DNA from: Bacillus canaveralius
Lineage (GTDB): Bacteria > Bacillota > Bacilli > Bacillales > Cytobacillaceae
Direction of reading: 5' to 3'
DNA: 56,749 nt
Assembly: GCF_002860125.1 (NCBI RefSeq)
Contig: NZ_PGVA01000023.1
Coordinates: forward strand, 1-56,749
Shown here: piece by piece, positions 36,333-43,758 of the stretch
Numbering within the stretch: the stretch's first letter is position 1
How the letters are laid out: each line of letters opens with the position of its first letter
Made by a program: the position numbers and the translations under genes
The notes under the pieces: generated by a model
Told to the model about the DNA's origin: nothing
Database searches by the model: none
What the model saw: the letters and a program-made list of their open reading frames with translations, nothing else

Positions 36333-37445
36333 ATGATTGAAATACCCTTTCTAAAACCGAAAGTTATACCTTATGAAAAATATGTAAACTATTTAAAATA
36401 TATAGACGAAAGCAAAATCTACAGTAATTATGGACCGTTAAATAGAATGTTTGAAGACCGCATTTTATTAGAGTACTTCAATGGCATAGGTGCCGTTACA
36501 ACAGTGAATAACGCTACAACGGGATTAATATTAGCAATAAATGAATTGAAAAGACCAAGAGGAAAGTATGCTTTAATGCCAAGTTTTACTTTTTCAGCAA
36601 CACCCCTCGCTGCAATGTGGTGCGGGCTTGAACCATATTTTATAGATATAGATGAAAACACGTGGGAAATGGATAGAGATCACTTAAGTAGTGCTCTAAA
36701 CAGGCTTGGAGATGAAGTTGCAATTGTCATTCCATATGCTACTTTCGGCAATAACATTGATCTTTCTTACTACAGTCTCATACACCAACAAGGAATCCCT
36801 GTAGTAATAGATGCAGCACCTGGTTTTGGGGCAAGTGATCAAGGGACACAATTTGGCCAGGATTTTTCCGGAGCTGTTGTATATAGCTTTCATGCTACAA
36901 AACCGTTTGGCATTGGAGAAGGTGGCTTGGTTTATAGTAGCGATGAAGAAATAATCCACAAAGTTAGGGCATCTGGCAATTTTGGATATTTAGGAACAAG
37001 AGAATCAAAAAGTATGGGACTAAACTCAAAACTTCCTGAATTATTTGCGGCTATTGGATTGGCGACATTGGATCATTTAAGTGAGAAAATAGCGAGTAGA
37101 TTACGGGTTATTGAAAGCTACCAAAAAGAACTTGAAGCTCATAATTTAATAAGTTTAGGCTGGAAAACCCAACAAACAACCGGGCAAATTCCCCACCAAT
37201 TTTTTTCGGTGTTATGCCCCGTGGGTGAATATAATGATTACTACATTAAAAAGCTGGGGGAGAAGAAAATTCAAGCATTAAAATATTTTTCCCCTGCTTG
37301 CCATGAACAAGAGCAGTTTATTAAATTTTTTCATTCAGATTTGACAATAACCGAAGGAATTTCTAAACGAATTCTTTCTTTGCCGTTCTGGGAGGGTATG
37401 GAGCAAGATACTATTTCACGGATTATTAAAACTCTAATTTCATAA
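36333..37445 (+). CDS. DegT/DnrJ/EryC1/StrS family sugar aminotransferase
   Basis: 370 residues, PLP-dependent. Fold landmarks: YSNYGPLNRMFEDRI, VNNATTGLILAINELKRPRG, PSFTFSATPLAAMWCGLEPY, the cofactor-binding VVIDAAPGFGA, and YSFHATKPFGIGEGGL with the PLP-binding Lys. Members transfer an amino group from glutamate to a nucleotide-linked keto sugar, for example VioA/DesI at C4 of dTDP-4-keto-6-deoxyglucose. RmlB, encoded in this window, makes that substrate, so viosamine-type sugar synthesis is a reasonable guess; no 3,4-ketoisomerase (FdtA-like) is visible. TTGGAG precedes the ATG. Last gene of the island. Confidence 0.87.
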   Translation: MIEIPFLKPKVIPYEKYVNYLKYIDESKIYSNYGPLNRMFEDRILLEYFNGIGAVTTVNNATTGLILAINELKRPRGKYALMPSFTFSATPLAAMWCGLEPYFIDIDENTWEMDRDHLSSALNRLGDEVAIVIPYATFGNNIDLSYYSLIHQQGIPVVIDAAPGFGASDQGTQFGQDFSGAVVYSFHATKPFGIGEGGLVYSSDEEIIHKVRASGNFGYLGTRESKSMGLNSKLPELFAAIGLATLDHLSEKIASRLRVIESYQKELEAHNLISLGWKTQQTTGQIPHQFFSVLCPVGEYNDYYIKKLGEKKIQALKYFSPACHEQEQFIKFFHSDLTITEGISKRILSLPFWEGMEQDTISRIIKTLIS

Positions 37446-37519
37446 TTTACAAACGCGGAACAAAATGTAGTCGTTATGTCTATTTTTCACTGTGTTTATC
37501 AAACAAGCATATTAAAATT

Positions 37520-37545
37520 TAACATTCATTATTTTTATCCGATGT
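37520..37545 (+). promoter_or_regulatory. Weak candidate sigma-D promoter of flaG-fliD
   Basis: TAAC (37520-37523), a 14-nt spacer and TCCGATGT (37538-37545). Both boxes deviate from consensus, but the position, 33 nt before flaG and after the island, fits. Confidence 0.3.
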
Positions 37546-37577
37546 AATAAATAGATAATCATTAGGGGGATAAAAAT

Positions 37578-37946
37578 ATGGTCTCTGTCGATTCGATTTC
37601 ACGATCAACAATAGGAGAAATAACTGTCGAACCAAAAAGTTCACTCCCAATGCTTCCGCAAGAGAAAGAATCTAACACCGTAGAACAGCAGCAGCTTGAG
37701 AACTTGAACGATAATAATATTAAAGAAGAAGAGTTAGATAAAGCTGTAAAAGATTTGAATAACTTTTTAGATACTTCACATACACATCTAAAATATGTTT
37801 TCCACGACAAGCTAGAGAGATATTATGTTACTTTAATTGACGATGAAACGAAAGAAACTGTAAAGGAAATCCCAGCAAAGAAACTATTGGATGTCTATGC
37901 TTCCATGAGAGAATATTTGGGCTTGTTTGTTGATGATAAAATTTAA
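37578..37946 (+). CDS. flaG: FlaG family flagellar protein
   Basis: 122 residues. The variable, polar N-terminal half is followed by the FlaG domain LDTSHTHLKYVFHDKLERYY and VTLIDDETKETVKEIPAKKL. FlaG (YvyC) proteins affect filament length or stability. AGGGGGATAAAAAT precedes the ATG, and fliD follows after 16 nt. In B. subtilis this gene comes directly after hag; here the island separates them. Confidence 0.92.
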   Translation: MVSVDSISRSTIGEITVEPKSSLPMLPQEKESNTVEQQQLENLNDNNIKEEELDKAVKDLNNFLDTSHTHLKYVFHDKLERYYVTLIDDETKETVKEIPAKKLLDVYASMREYLGLFVDDKI

Positions 37947-37962
37947 GGGGAGGTTTTAATCT

Positions 37963-39492
37963 ATGTTTACCAACCAAATGAGGATTACCGGGTTTGCGTC
38001 AGGCCTTGATACAACCTCAATGATCAGGGATTTGATGACGGCGGAAAGAGCCCCGTTGGATAAGCTATTTCAACAAAAAGAATGGCTGCAATGGCAGCGG
38101 GATGCTTATCGAGATGTAAATCTGGAGATTGCTACTTTTAGAAACAAAGCAGACAAATTAAGATTTTCCTCTGGCTTTAACGGTTTTAGTGCATCTTCTT
38201 CCGATACTTCGAGGGCATTAGTTGCTGCACAAAGCAATGCCGTAGCCGGCTCGTACAATCTGACTATTAACAGTTTGGCGGAGGTCGCAAAAATAAAGAC
38301 GGTTAACGCTATAATTAAATCTGATGGAACTGCTGCACAAGCAACGGATAAGATACTTGCTGCTGGCCAGACAGCTTCTTTTACAATTGAATCCTTAAAT
38401 GGACAGGCTTCTATAACAATTACTGAAGACGATACATACTCGTCTTTGGCAAGCAAAATCAGTTCCGCAACTGATGCAACTACTGGTATTTCACTAGGCG
38501 TGCGTGCCTCTTTTGATGCTACGACATCACGATTTGTCCTATCCTCAAAGGAAATGGGTGGAAATCAAAAAATTGTTCTGACTGATACATCGGCGGCTGG
38601 TTCTACCAATGTAGCAGGATTAATCACTAATGGTGGCTCAGCAGCGCAGTCGTCCGGCACAGCCACCGTGGCAGCAAATGTTACGGGCACTTACGGAGAA
38701 ATTGTATTTGATGGTACGCTGATTCAGAATTTGAAATCAAATAAAGTCTCTGTGTACGGGGTCGACCTGACTCTTTTAAAAGCGGATCCTGTTAATACAA
38801 CCACAATATCTGTTAACTCAGATACTGAATCTATTTTTGCAAATATAAAAGATTTTGTTGAAAGTTATAATTCCTTAATTGATAGCTTTAATACCAAGAT
38901 AAAAGAACCGAAGGATCGTGATTATCGGCCATTAACTGATGCGCAACGGGAAGAGTTATCAGAAAAAGAAGCAGAAAAATGGGATGAGAAGGCAAAGCAA
39001 GGCCTGCTTTATAATGACCAAATTTTACGTGAGACGTTAACTAAGTTAAGGGGAAGTATGTACACTCCGGTAGCAGGGATTCCGAATGGGCAGTTAAGAA
39101 TGCTGTCTGAATTGGGTATCAAAAGTCCTTATATGTCGCTCGACGGAAAGCTTGAAATCGATGAAGCTAAATTAAGAGAAGCCATTGCCAACAAACCCGA
39201 TGAAATTGAAGCGTTATTCACAAGTGAAGATGGGATAGCGTCCAGAGTATATGAAGAAGTGAATAAGGCGATTGATAAGTTAAATAAAAAAGCTGGAGGG
39301 CCCCAAACAAGTCCTAACTTGGATAGTAGCGCTCTTGGCAAATCTATCGCTGGTATAGGCCAGCAAATGATATCCTGGGAAGACAAGCTTGCTAGAATAG
39401 AAGAACGATACTGGAAACAATTCACGGCCATGGAAACCGCTTTGAGTAAGATGAACGAGCAAAGCAATTACATTACGGGCATGATAGGTTAA
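37963..39492 (+). CDS. fliD: Flagellar filament cap protein FliD
   Basis: 509 residues. The N-terminus MRITGFASGLDTTSMIRDLM and the C-terminal coiled region (IGQQMISWEDKLARIEERYW, then ALSKMNEQSNYITGMI) are typical of FliD/HAP2, the pentameric cap that folds flagellin at the filament tip. The middle is Ser/Thr/Ala-rich, as usual for the exposed domain, and could itself be glycosylated. AGGGGAGG lies before the ATG. Confidence 0.97.
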   Translation: MFTNQMRITGFASGLDTTSMIRDLMTAERAPLDKLFQQKEWLQWQRDAYRDVNLEIATFRNKADKLRFSSGFNGFSASSSDTSRALVAAQSNAVAGSYNLTINSLAEVAKIKTVNAIIKSDGTAAQATDKILAAGQTASFTIESLNGQASITITEDDTYSSLASKISSATDATTGISLGVRASFDATTSRFVLSSKEMGGNQKIVLTDTSAAGSTNVAGLITNGGSAAQSSGTATVAANVTGTYGEIVFDGTLIQNLKSNKVSVYGVDLTLLKADPVNTTTISVNSDTESIFANIKDFVESYNSLIDSFNTKIKEPKDRDYRPLTDAQREELSEKEAEKWDEKAKQGLLYNDQILRETLTKLRGSMYTPVAGIPNGQLRMLSELGIKSPYMSLDGKLEIDEAKLREAIANKPDEIEALFTSEDGIASRVYEEVNKAIDKLNKKAGGPQTSPNLDSSALGKSIAGIGQQMISWEDKLARIEERYWKQFTAMETALSKMNEQSNYITGMIG

Positions 39493-39518
39493 ATATAACA
39501 GGAAGTCTGGGAGGACAT

Positions 39519-39917
39519 ATGTTGCAAAACCATTATGAAAAGTATCAACAAAACGCTGTTTTGACTTCGTCACCTGGTGAATTAACGTTAATGCTATATA
39601 ATGGCTGCCTCAAGTTTATTCATGTAGCTAAGAAGGCTATTGAAGACAAAGATATAGAGACAAAGCATATTAACATTTCTAAAGCACAAAATATAATCAC
39701 AGAGTTAATCGTAACCTTAAATTTGGATTACTCTATAGCGAAAGAAATGAGAAGACTTTATGACTATATAAACCGCCGATTAATTGACGCTAATTTAAAA
39801 AATGATATCTCCATTCTAAATGAAGTGGAAGAGCTAGTTACTGACTTTAGAGATACTTGGAAAGAAGTCATCGCCATAAACAGAAAAAAGCAATTCAGAA
39901 CTAGCGGACAAGCATAA
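39519..39917 (+). CDS. fliS: Flagellin export chaperone FliS
   Basis: 132 residues. Signature YEKYQQNAVLTSSPGELTLM, then LYNGCLKFIHVAKKAIEDKD and LNLDYSIAKEMRRLYDYINR. FliS binds the C-terminal D0 helix of flagellin and prevents premature assembly. GGGAGGACAT precedes the ATG; the stop overlaps the fliT start. Confidence 0.97.
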   Translation: MLQNHYEKYQQNAVLTSSPGELTLMLYNGCLKFIHVAKKAIEDKDIETKHINISKAQNIITELIVTLNLDYSIAKEMRRLYDYINRRLIDANLKNDISILNEVEELVTDFRDTWKEVIAINRKKQFRTSGQA

Positions 39918-40270
39918 TGAACCAGATTCTTTCTTTGATTGAGCTGACTGATAAACTCGATACGATCCTCAAAGAAGTACCACAAGGTGATCAGAGAGAA
40001 ATGGTGATCGAGGAAGTTACCAAAACATTAGACTTGAGAGAAGAACTTTTGCTTGGTATGAAGGAAATGATCTTTTCAGATGAAGAGAAAGAGCAGCTTA
40101 AGCAGATCAATGAAAAAAATAAAGCCATAATGATAAAGATCAGTCAATTGAAAAATATAATTCAGAATGATATTTTAACAGCTAAAAAAGGGAAAGGTGC
40201 CTTCAAAGGTTATCACCAGCTTTACCAACCTTCAACTCAAGACGGATACTATTTCGATAAGAAGAAATAA
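39917..40270 (+). CDS. fliT: Flagellar protein FliT
   Basis: 117 residues, all helical, beginning MNQILSLIELTDKLDTILKE. FliT is the chaperone of the FliD cap. The family is poorly conserved; the call rests on its position after fliS, the one-base overlap with the fliS stop (TAATG), size and helical content. Confidence 0.85.
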   Translation: MNQILSLIELTDKLDTILKEVPQGDQREMVIEEVTKTLDLREELLLGMKEMIFSDEEKEQLKQINEKNKAIMIKISQLKNIIQNDILTAKKGKGAFKGYHQLYQPSTQDGYYFDKKK

Positions 40271-40272
40271 TG

Positions 40273-40294
40273 ACCCCATATGGGGTTTTTTCTT
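40273..40294 (+). terminator. Terminator of flaG-fliDST
   Basis: ACCCCATATGGGGT palindrome followed by a T run. Confidence 0.85.
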
Positions 40295-40409
40295 TGTATG
40301 TAGTGTGAACAATAATCGGGACTCGCAGTAAATTGTTAAACACAAATCAGTTCTTAAATTTCTCTGTTCAAACAATTTTTTTCGACAAAACTTTTCAAAT
40401 TATTTCTCT

Positions 40410-40435
40410 GTTTTTGCAGGAGTTTTCTGGGGTAA
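40410..40435 (+). promoter_or_regulatory. Candidate sigma-B promoter of hpf
   Basis: GTTTTT (40410-40415), a 14-nt spacer and GGGTAA (40430-40435), close to the stress consensus GTTTAA-N12-15-GGGTAT. B. subtilis hpf (yvyD) is known to be sigma-B and sigma-H dependent. Confidence 0.5.
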
Positions 40436-40544
40436 AATAGAAATGTATTTACATAGCCTTAACATTTGTGAGGTGAGGTAAGAAGCAAGGATTGGATTCC
40501 GTTGCTAATACCGCAATTGGATAATAAAAAGGAGGAGTTCACTT

Positions 40545-41096
40545 ATGAATTATAACATTCGTGGTGAAAACATTGAGGTAACTCCAGCAATTAAAGAGTA
40601 TGTAGAGAAAAAAATTGCTAAGTTGGAACGCTATTTTGCTGAAACTCCTGATGCAAATGTTTATGTAAACTTAAAAACTTATAATGATGGAAGATCAAAA
40701 GTGGAAGTCACCATTCCGATGCCGAATTTAGTGCTGCGGGCGGAGGAAGATCATGATGATATGTATGCGGCAATCGATTTGATTACCGATAAATTGGAAC
40801 GGCAAATTCGCAAGCACAAAACAAAGGTTAACCGCAAGTTTCGTGAAAAAGGCGACATTAACGAAATGTTTACAACTGTTGATGAGGCAGGTTCTCCGCA
40901 AGTTGAAGAGGATAACGATCTGGAAGTGGTCCGCCAAAAGAGCTTTGACCTGAAGCCAATGGACAGTGAAGAAGCCATTTTGCAAATGAACATGCTCGGC
41001 CACAGCTTTTACGTGTTTACAAACGCCGAAACAAACCTCACAAACGTCGTTTACAAACGAAAAGATGGCCGCTATGGCCTGATTGAAGCCCAATAA
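40545..41096 (+). CDS. hpf: Ribosome hibernation promoting factor, long form
   Basis: 183 residues: the N-terminal S30AE domain (MNYNIRGENIEVTPAIKEYV, KLERYFAETPDANVYVNLKT) and the C-terminal dimerisation domain (VRQKSFDLKPMDSEEAILQM, GHSFYVFTNAETN, VVYKRKDGRYGLIEAQ) joined by an acidic linker. Long HPF joins two 70S ribosomes into inactive 100S dimers in stationary phase. AAAGGAGGAG precedes the ATG. Confidence 0.96.
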   Translation: MNYNIRGENIEVTPAIKEYVEKKIAKLERYFAETPDANVYVNLKTYNDGRSKVEVTIPMPNLVLRAEEDHDDMYAAIDLITDKLERQIRKHKTKVNRKFREKGDINEMFTTVDEAGSPQVEEDNDLEVVRQKSFDLKPMDSEEAILQMNMLGHSFYVFTNAETNLTNVVYKRKDGRYGLIEAQ

Positions 41097-41109
41097 CATG
41101 GTTGCTGAA

Positions 41110-41139
41110 CGCAGTCCTGATTTTTCAGGGCTGTTTTTT
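41110..41139 (+). terminator. Terminator of hpf
   Basis: CAGTCCTG pairs with CAGGGCTG (one G-T pair) and is followed by six T residues. Confidence 0.75.
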
Positions 41140-41155
41140 ATGATGCGTTTTTTAT

Positions 41156-41183
41156 TTGACACAACATGGGGTTCTTATAAATA
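41156..41183 (+). promoter_or_regulatory. Candidate promoter of the chromate transporter pair
   Basis: TTGACA (41156-41161), a 16-nt spacer and TAAATA (41178-41183). It would give a leader of about 175 nt; a TATAAT at 41296-41301 could be a second, closer -10. Confidence 0.4.
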
Positions 41184-41366
41184 AGCGGCCAAAAAGGGCT
41201 TCGACATGAGAAAAGCCTGTTTATAAGCTTGTTCGAAATCATTTTTTCCAAAATGCTCATAAAATTTCGTGCTTCTAAATATTTTGTATATTTCTTATAA
41301 TTGAACTATGCGATAACGCATGGACAATTTGGACGTTGTTCGTAAAAGGATGAAACGGGTGATTTA

Positions 41367-41942
41367 ATGAAACAGCTTCATATTTTTTTAGCGTTTTTCC
41401 GGGTGGGGATTCTTGGCTACGGGGGTGGTCCCTCGTCGATCCCGCTCGTGCATAAAGAGGTGGTTGAGAAATACAAATGGATGGATTCAGATGAGTTTGG
41501 TGATGTTCTTGCTCTTGGCAACGCGCTCCCCGGCCCGATTGCCACGAAAATGGCCGGTTATATCGGTTACCGTGTTGGCGGCTACACCGGAATGCTCAAT
41601 GCTCTTGTTGCGACAATGGTGCCGACGATTGTACTGATGATCCTGCTGCTCAATGTTCTGAATGCTTATAAAGATGAACCGTGGGTTACCGGCATGGCGG
41701 CAGCCGTTGTCCCCGTTGTAGCCGTGATGCTGGCAACATTAACATGGGACTTTTTTAATAAGTCCGGAAAGTCGGCTCTTGGCTGGGTCTGGACAGCTAT
41801 TTTTGTTGTCGCGGGCCTGTTCTTAATTGAAATGCTCGGGGTCCATCCAGCGTTCATCATTTTGGCTCTCTTATTAGGAGCACTGTTTAAAAAGGATTCG
41901 GCTAAAAAGAATGAGGCAGAAAAGGAGAACAGTACATCATGA
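41367..41942 (+). CDS. Chromate transporter, short CHR protein (first of pair)
   Basis: 191 residues, one CHR domain: FFRVGILGYGGGPSSIPLVH, DVLALGNALPGPIATKMAGY and about six membrane segments, with a charged C-terminal tail. Short CHR proteins act in pairs with opposite membrane topology, as shown for B. subtilis YwrB/YwrA, exporting chromate or a related anion. The stop overlaps the start of the second half (ATGA). Substrate is assumed from the family. Confidence 0.92.
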   Translation: MKQLHIFLAFFRVGILGYGGGPSSIPLVHKEVVEKYKWMDSDEFGDVLALGNALPGPIATKMAGYIGYRVGGYTGMLNALVATMVPTIVLMILLLNVLNAYKDEPWVTGMAAAVVPVVAVMLATLTWDFFNKSGKSALGWVWTAIFVVAGLFLIEMLGVHPAFIILALLLGALFKKDSAKKNEAEKENSTS

Positions 41943-42469
41943 TTTATTTTCAAATATTCCTGGCCTTTTTTTTACCCGGTATCCTTGGCTACGGCGGAGG
42001 GCCGGCTTCGATTCCGCTTATTGAAAATGAAGTGGTTGACCGGTATGAATGGTTGACGGTTAATGAATTCAGTGAAGTTCTGGCCTTAGGGAACTCATTG
42101 CCCGGACCGATTGCCACGAAAATGGCCGGCTATATTGGTTACGAACAGGGCGGGATTCTTGGCGCTGTCGTTGGTGTCTTTGCTACGGTTGCCCCATCGC
42201 TTATTTTGATGATTTCCTTGCTCGGCTTGTTGATGAAATATAAGGAATCGCCAAGGGTCAAGCGGATGACAACCGTAATCCGGCCGGTCATTGCAGTTTT
42301 GCTCGGCGTTATGACGTATGATTTCCTGTTTTCTTCGTATGAAAGTGTTGGTGCTTTACAAACGATTGTGATCGGCACGATCAGCTTTCTTTTAATGGAA
42401 AAATTCAAGGTTCACCCTGCCTATGTCATTGCCGGAGCACTTGTGTATGGGGCGCTTGTATTGTCATAA
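41939..42469 (+). CDS. Chromate transporter, short CHR protein (second of pair)
   Basis: 176 residues with the same motifs as its neighbour (FFLPGILGYGGGPASIPLIE; EVLALGNSLPGPIATKMAGY), about six membrane segments. The 4-nt overlap and similarity indicate an ancient duplication whose products probably form a heterodimer. The DNA at 41367-43484 is richer in G and C at third positions than the flagellar block, more like secA and prfB. Confidence 0.92.
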   Translation: MIYFQIFLAFFLPGILGYGGGPASIPLIENEVVDRYEWLTVNEFSEVLALGNSLPGPIATKMAGYIGYEQGGILGAVVGVFATVAPSLILMISLLGLLMKYKESPRVKRMTTVIRPVIAVLLGVMTYDFLFSSYESVGALQTIVIGTISFLLMEKFKVHPAYVIAGALVYGALVLS

Positions 42470-42638
42470 CTGCCTGCGCACGGCTAAATATTAAATACGC
42501 GGAGTTGAAAAAATTTTATCGAGTTAGCAATCTAGAAAACTTTTAACTTGCTTGAAATAAGGGAATGGATTACTAACTCTTGCAATAATATGAAGAAGTA
42601 GTGCCAAATCCATAAACAGTTCAGGGAGGTTATCAATT

Positions 42639-43484
42639 TTGACATTTTCGATTATTGGTTATGATCCAGAAGAAAAAGAATGGGGAATCGCCGTTCAATC
42701 CAAGTTTCTCGCTGTCGGTGCAGTCGTACCGTGGGCTAAAGCCGGCGTAGGTGCAGTTGCGACCCAGGCTTTCGCCAATACAGCTTACGGGCCAAAAGCT
42801 TTGAACCTGATGGAGCAAGGGAAATCAGCAGAAGAAGCTCTTAAAATCATGACCGAGGAAGATCCGGACCGGGAGCAGCGCCAGGTTGGAATCATCGATG
42901 CAAACGGCAATCCGGCCTCTTTTACCGGTGATGGCTGTTACAATTGGGCTGGAGGAATCACCGGCCGGCATTTTACTGCCCAGGGAAATATCCTCGTCGA
43001 TCAACGGACCGTCCAGGAAATGGCGATCATTTTTACGAAAACAAAAGGAAGCCTGGCAGAAAAGCTGCTTGCTGCCCTCCAGGCCGGCCAGCAAGCAGGT
43101 GGAGACAGCCGCGGCCAGCAGTCCGCAGCGCTTCTCGTTGTAAAAGAACAGGGAGGATATGGACGATTCAACGACCGGTATATTGACCTGCGGGTCGATG
43201 ATCATCCCGAACCGATTAAAGAGCTGATTCGGATTTATGAGCTTCAGCAGCTGTATTTTTCTCCTTCAAGACCGGATAAAATTGTTCCGCTTGACGGAGA
43301 AATAAGAGATTCCGTTGAACAGGAGTTGACACGGCACGGTTATGCAAATTCAAACCCGTTAGTCGACGAAGACCTGTTCAGCGCCCTTACTAAGTACATC
43401 CGCACTGAAAATCTTGAGGCCCGTGAACAGGCGCAGGGGCACATCGATACAGATGTACTGGATTACATGAAAAGACAGAAATGA
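42639..43484 (+). CDS. DUF1028 family protein (Ntn-hydrolase-like fold)
   Basis: 281 residues from TTG at 42639, with AGGGAGG about 9 nt upstream. The N-terminus MTFSIIGYDPEEKEWGIAVQ, VGAVVPWAKAGVGAVATQA, then AQGNILV and SAALLVVKEQGGY match DUF1028, a family distantly related to Ntn-hydrolases with unknown substrate. The C-terminal about 60 residues resemble a small helical domain. No signal peptide, so cytosolic. Nothing in the neighbourhood suggests a pathway. Confidence 0.85.
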   Translation: MTFSIIGYDPEEKEWGIAVQSKFLAVGAVVPWAKAGVGAVATQAFANTAYGPKALNLMEQGKSAEEALKIMTEEDPDREQRQVGIIDANGNPASFTGDGCYNWAGGITGRHFTAQGNILVDQRTVQEMAIIFTKTKGSLAEKLLAALQAGQQAGGDSRGQQSAALLVVKEQGGYGRFNDRYIDLRVDDHPEPIKELIRIYELQQLYFSPSRPDKIVPLDGEIRDSVEQELTRHGYANSNPLVDEDLFSALTKYIRTENLEAREQAQGHIDTDVLDYMKRQK

Positions 43485-43491
43485 TTTTAAG

Positions 43492-43523
43492 CAGCAGCTG
43501 CAGATGTAATGCGGCTGCTGTTT
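43492..43523 (+). terminator. Hairpin after the DUF1028 gene
   Basis: CAGCAGCTGC (43492-43501) pairs with GCGGCTGCTG (43511-43520) except one position. Only three T residues follow, so termination would be weak. Confidence 0.45.
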
Positions 43524-43647
43524 GCATATCGGTGTAAAACCTTTCAGAATTTCTTAGTATTTGGAAAAAGGCTCCTAGTTACGATAAGTTGTCACTACAT
43601 AGCGAAAGTGGTAGTATTAATAAGGAATATATTAAAACGGTTGGAAG

Positions 43648-43678
43648 GATTCAGCGTAAAAAAAGCGAATCTTTTTTT
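43648..43678 (+). terminator. Terminator-like hairpin in the secA upstream region
   Basis: GATTC (43648-43652) pairs with GAATC (43667-43671), with a further GC/GC pair inside, followed by seven T residues. It lies 80 nt before secA and could be a terminator for upstream transcription or an attenuator in a secA leader. The stem is short. Confidence 0.35.
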
Positions 43679-43758
43679 AGTTGTCTTTTATGTTGTTATT
43701 TCATAAGTGAGGTAATTAAGGCCTCTCATATTTTTATAATAAAAAAGGAGCGTTTATC

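Noticed and set aside
43509-43706. 65-codon frame before secA
   Set aside because: It has a basic, low-complexity product, lacks a ribosome binding site and runs through the terminator-like hairpin.
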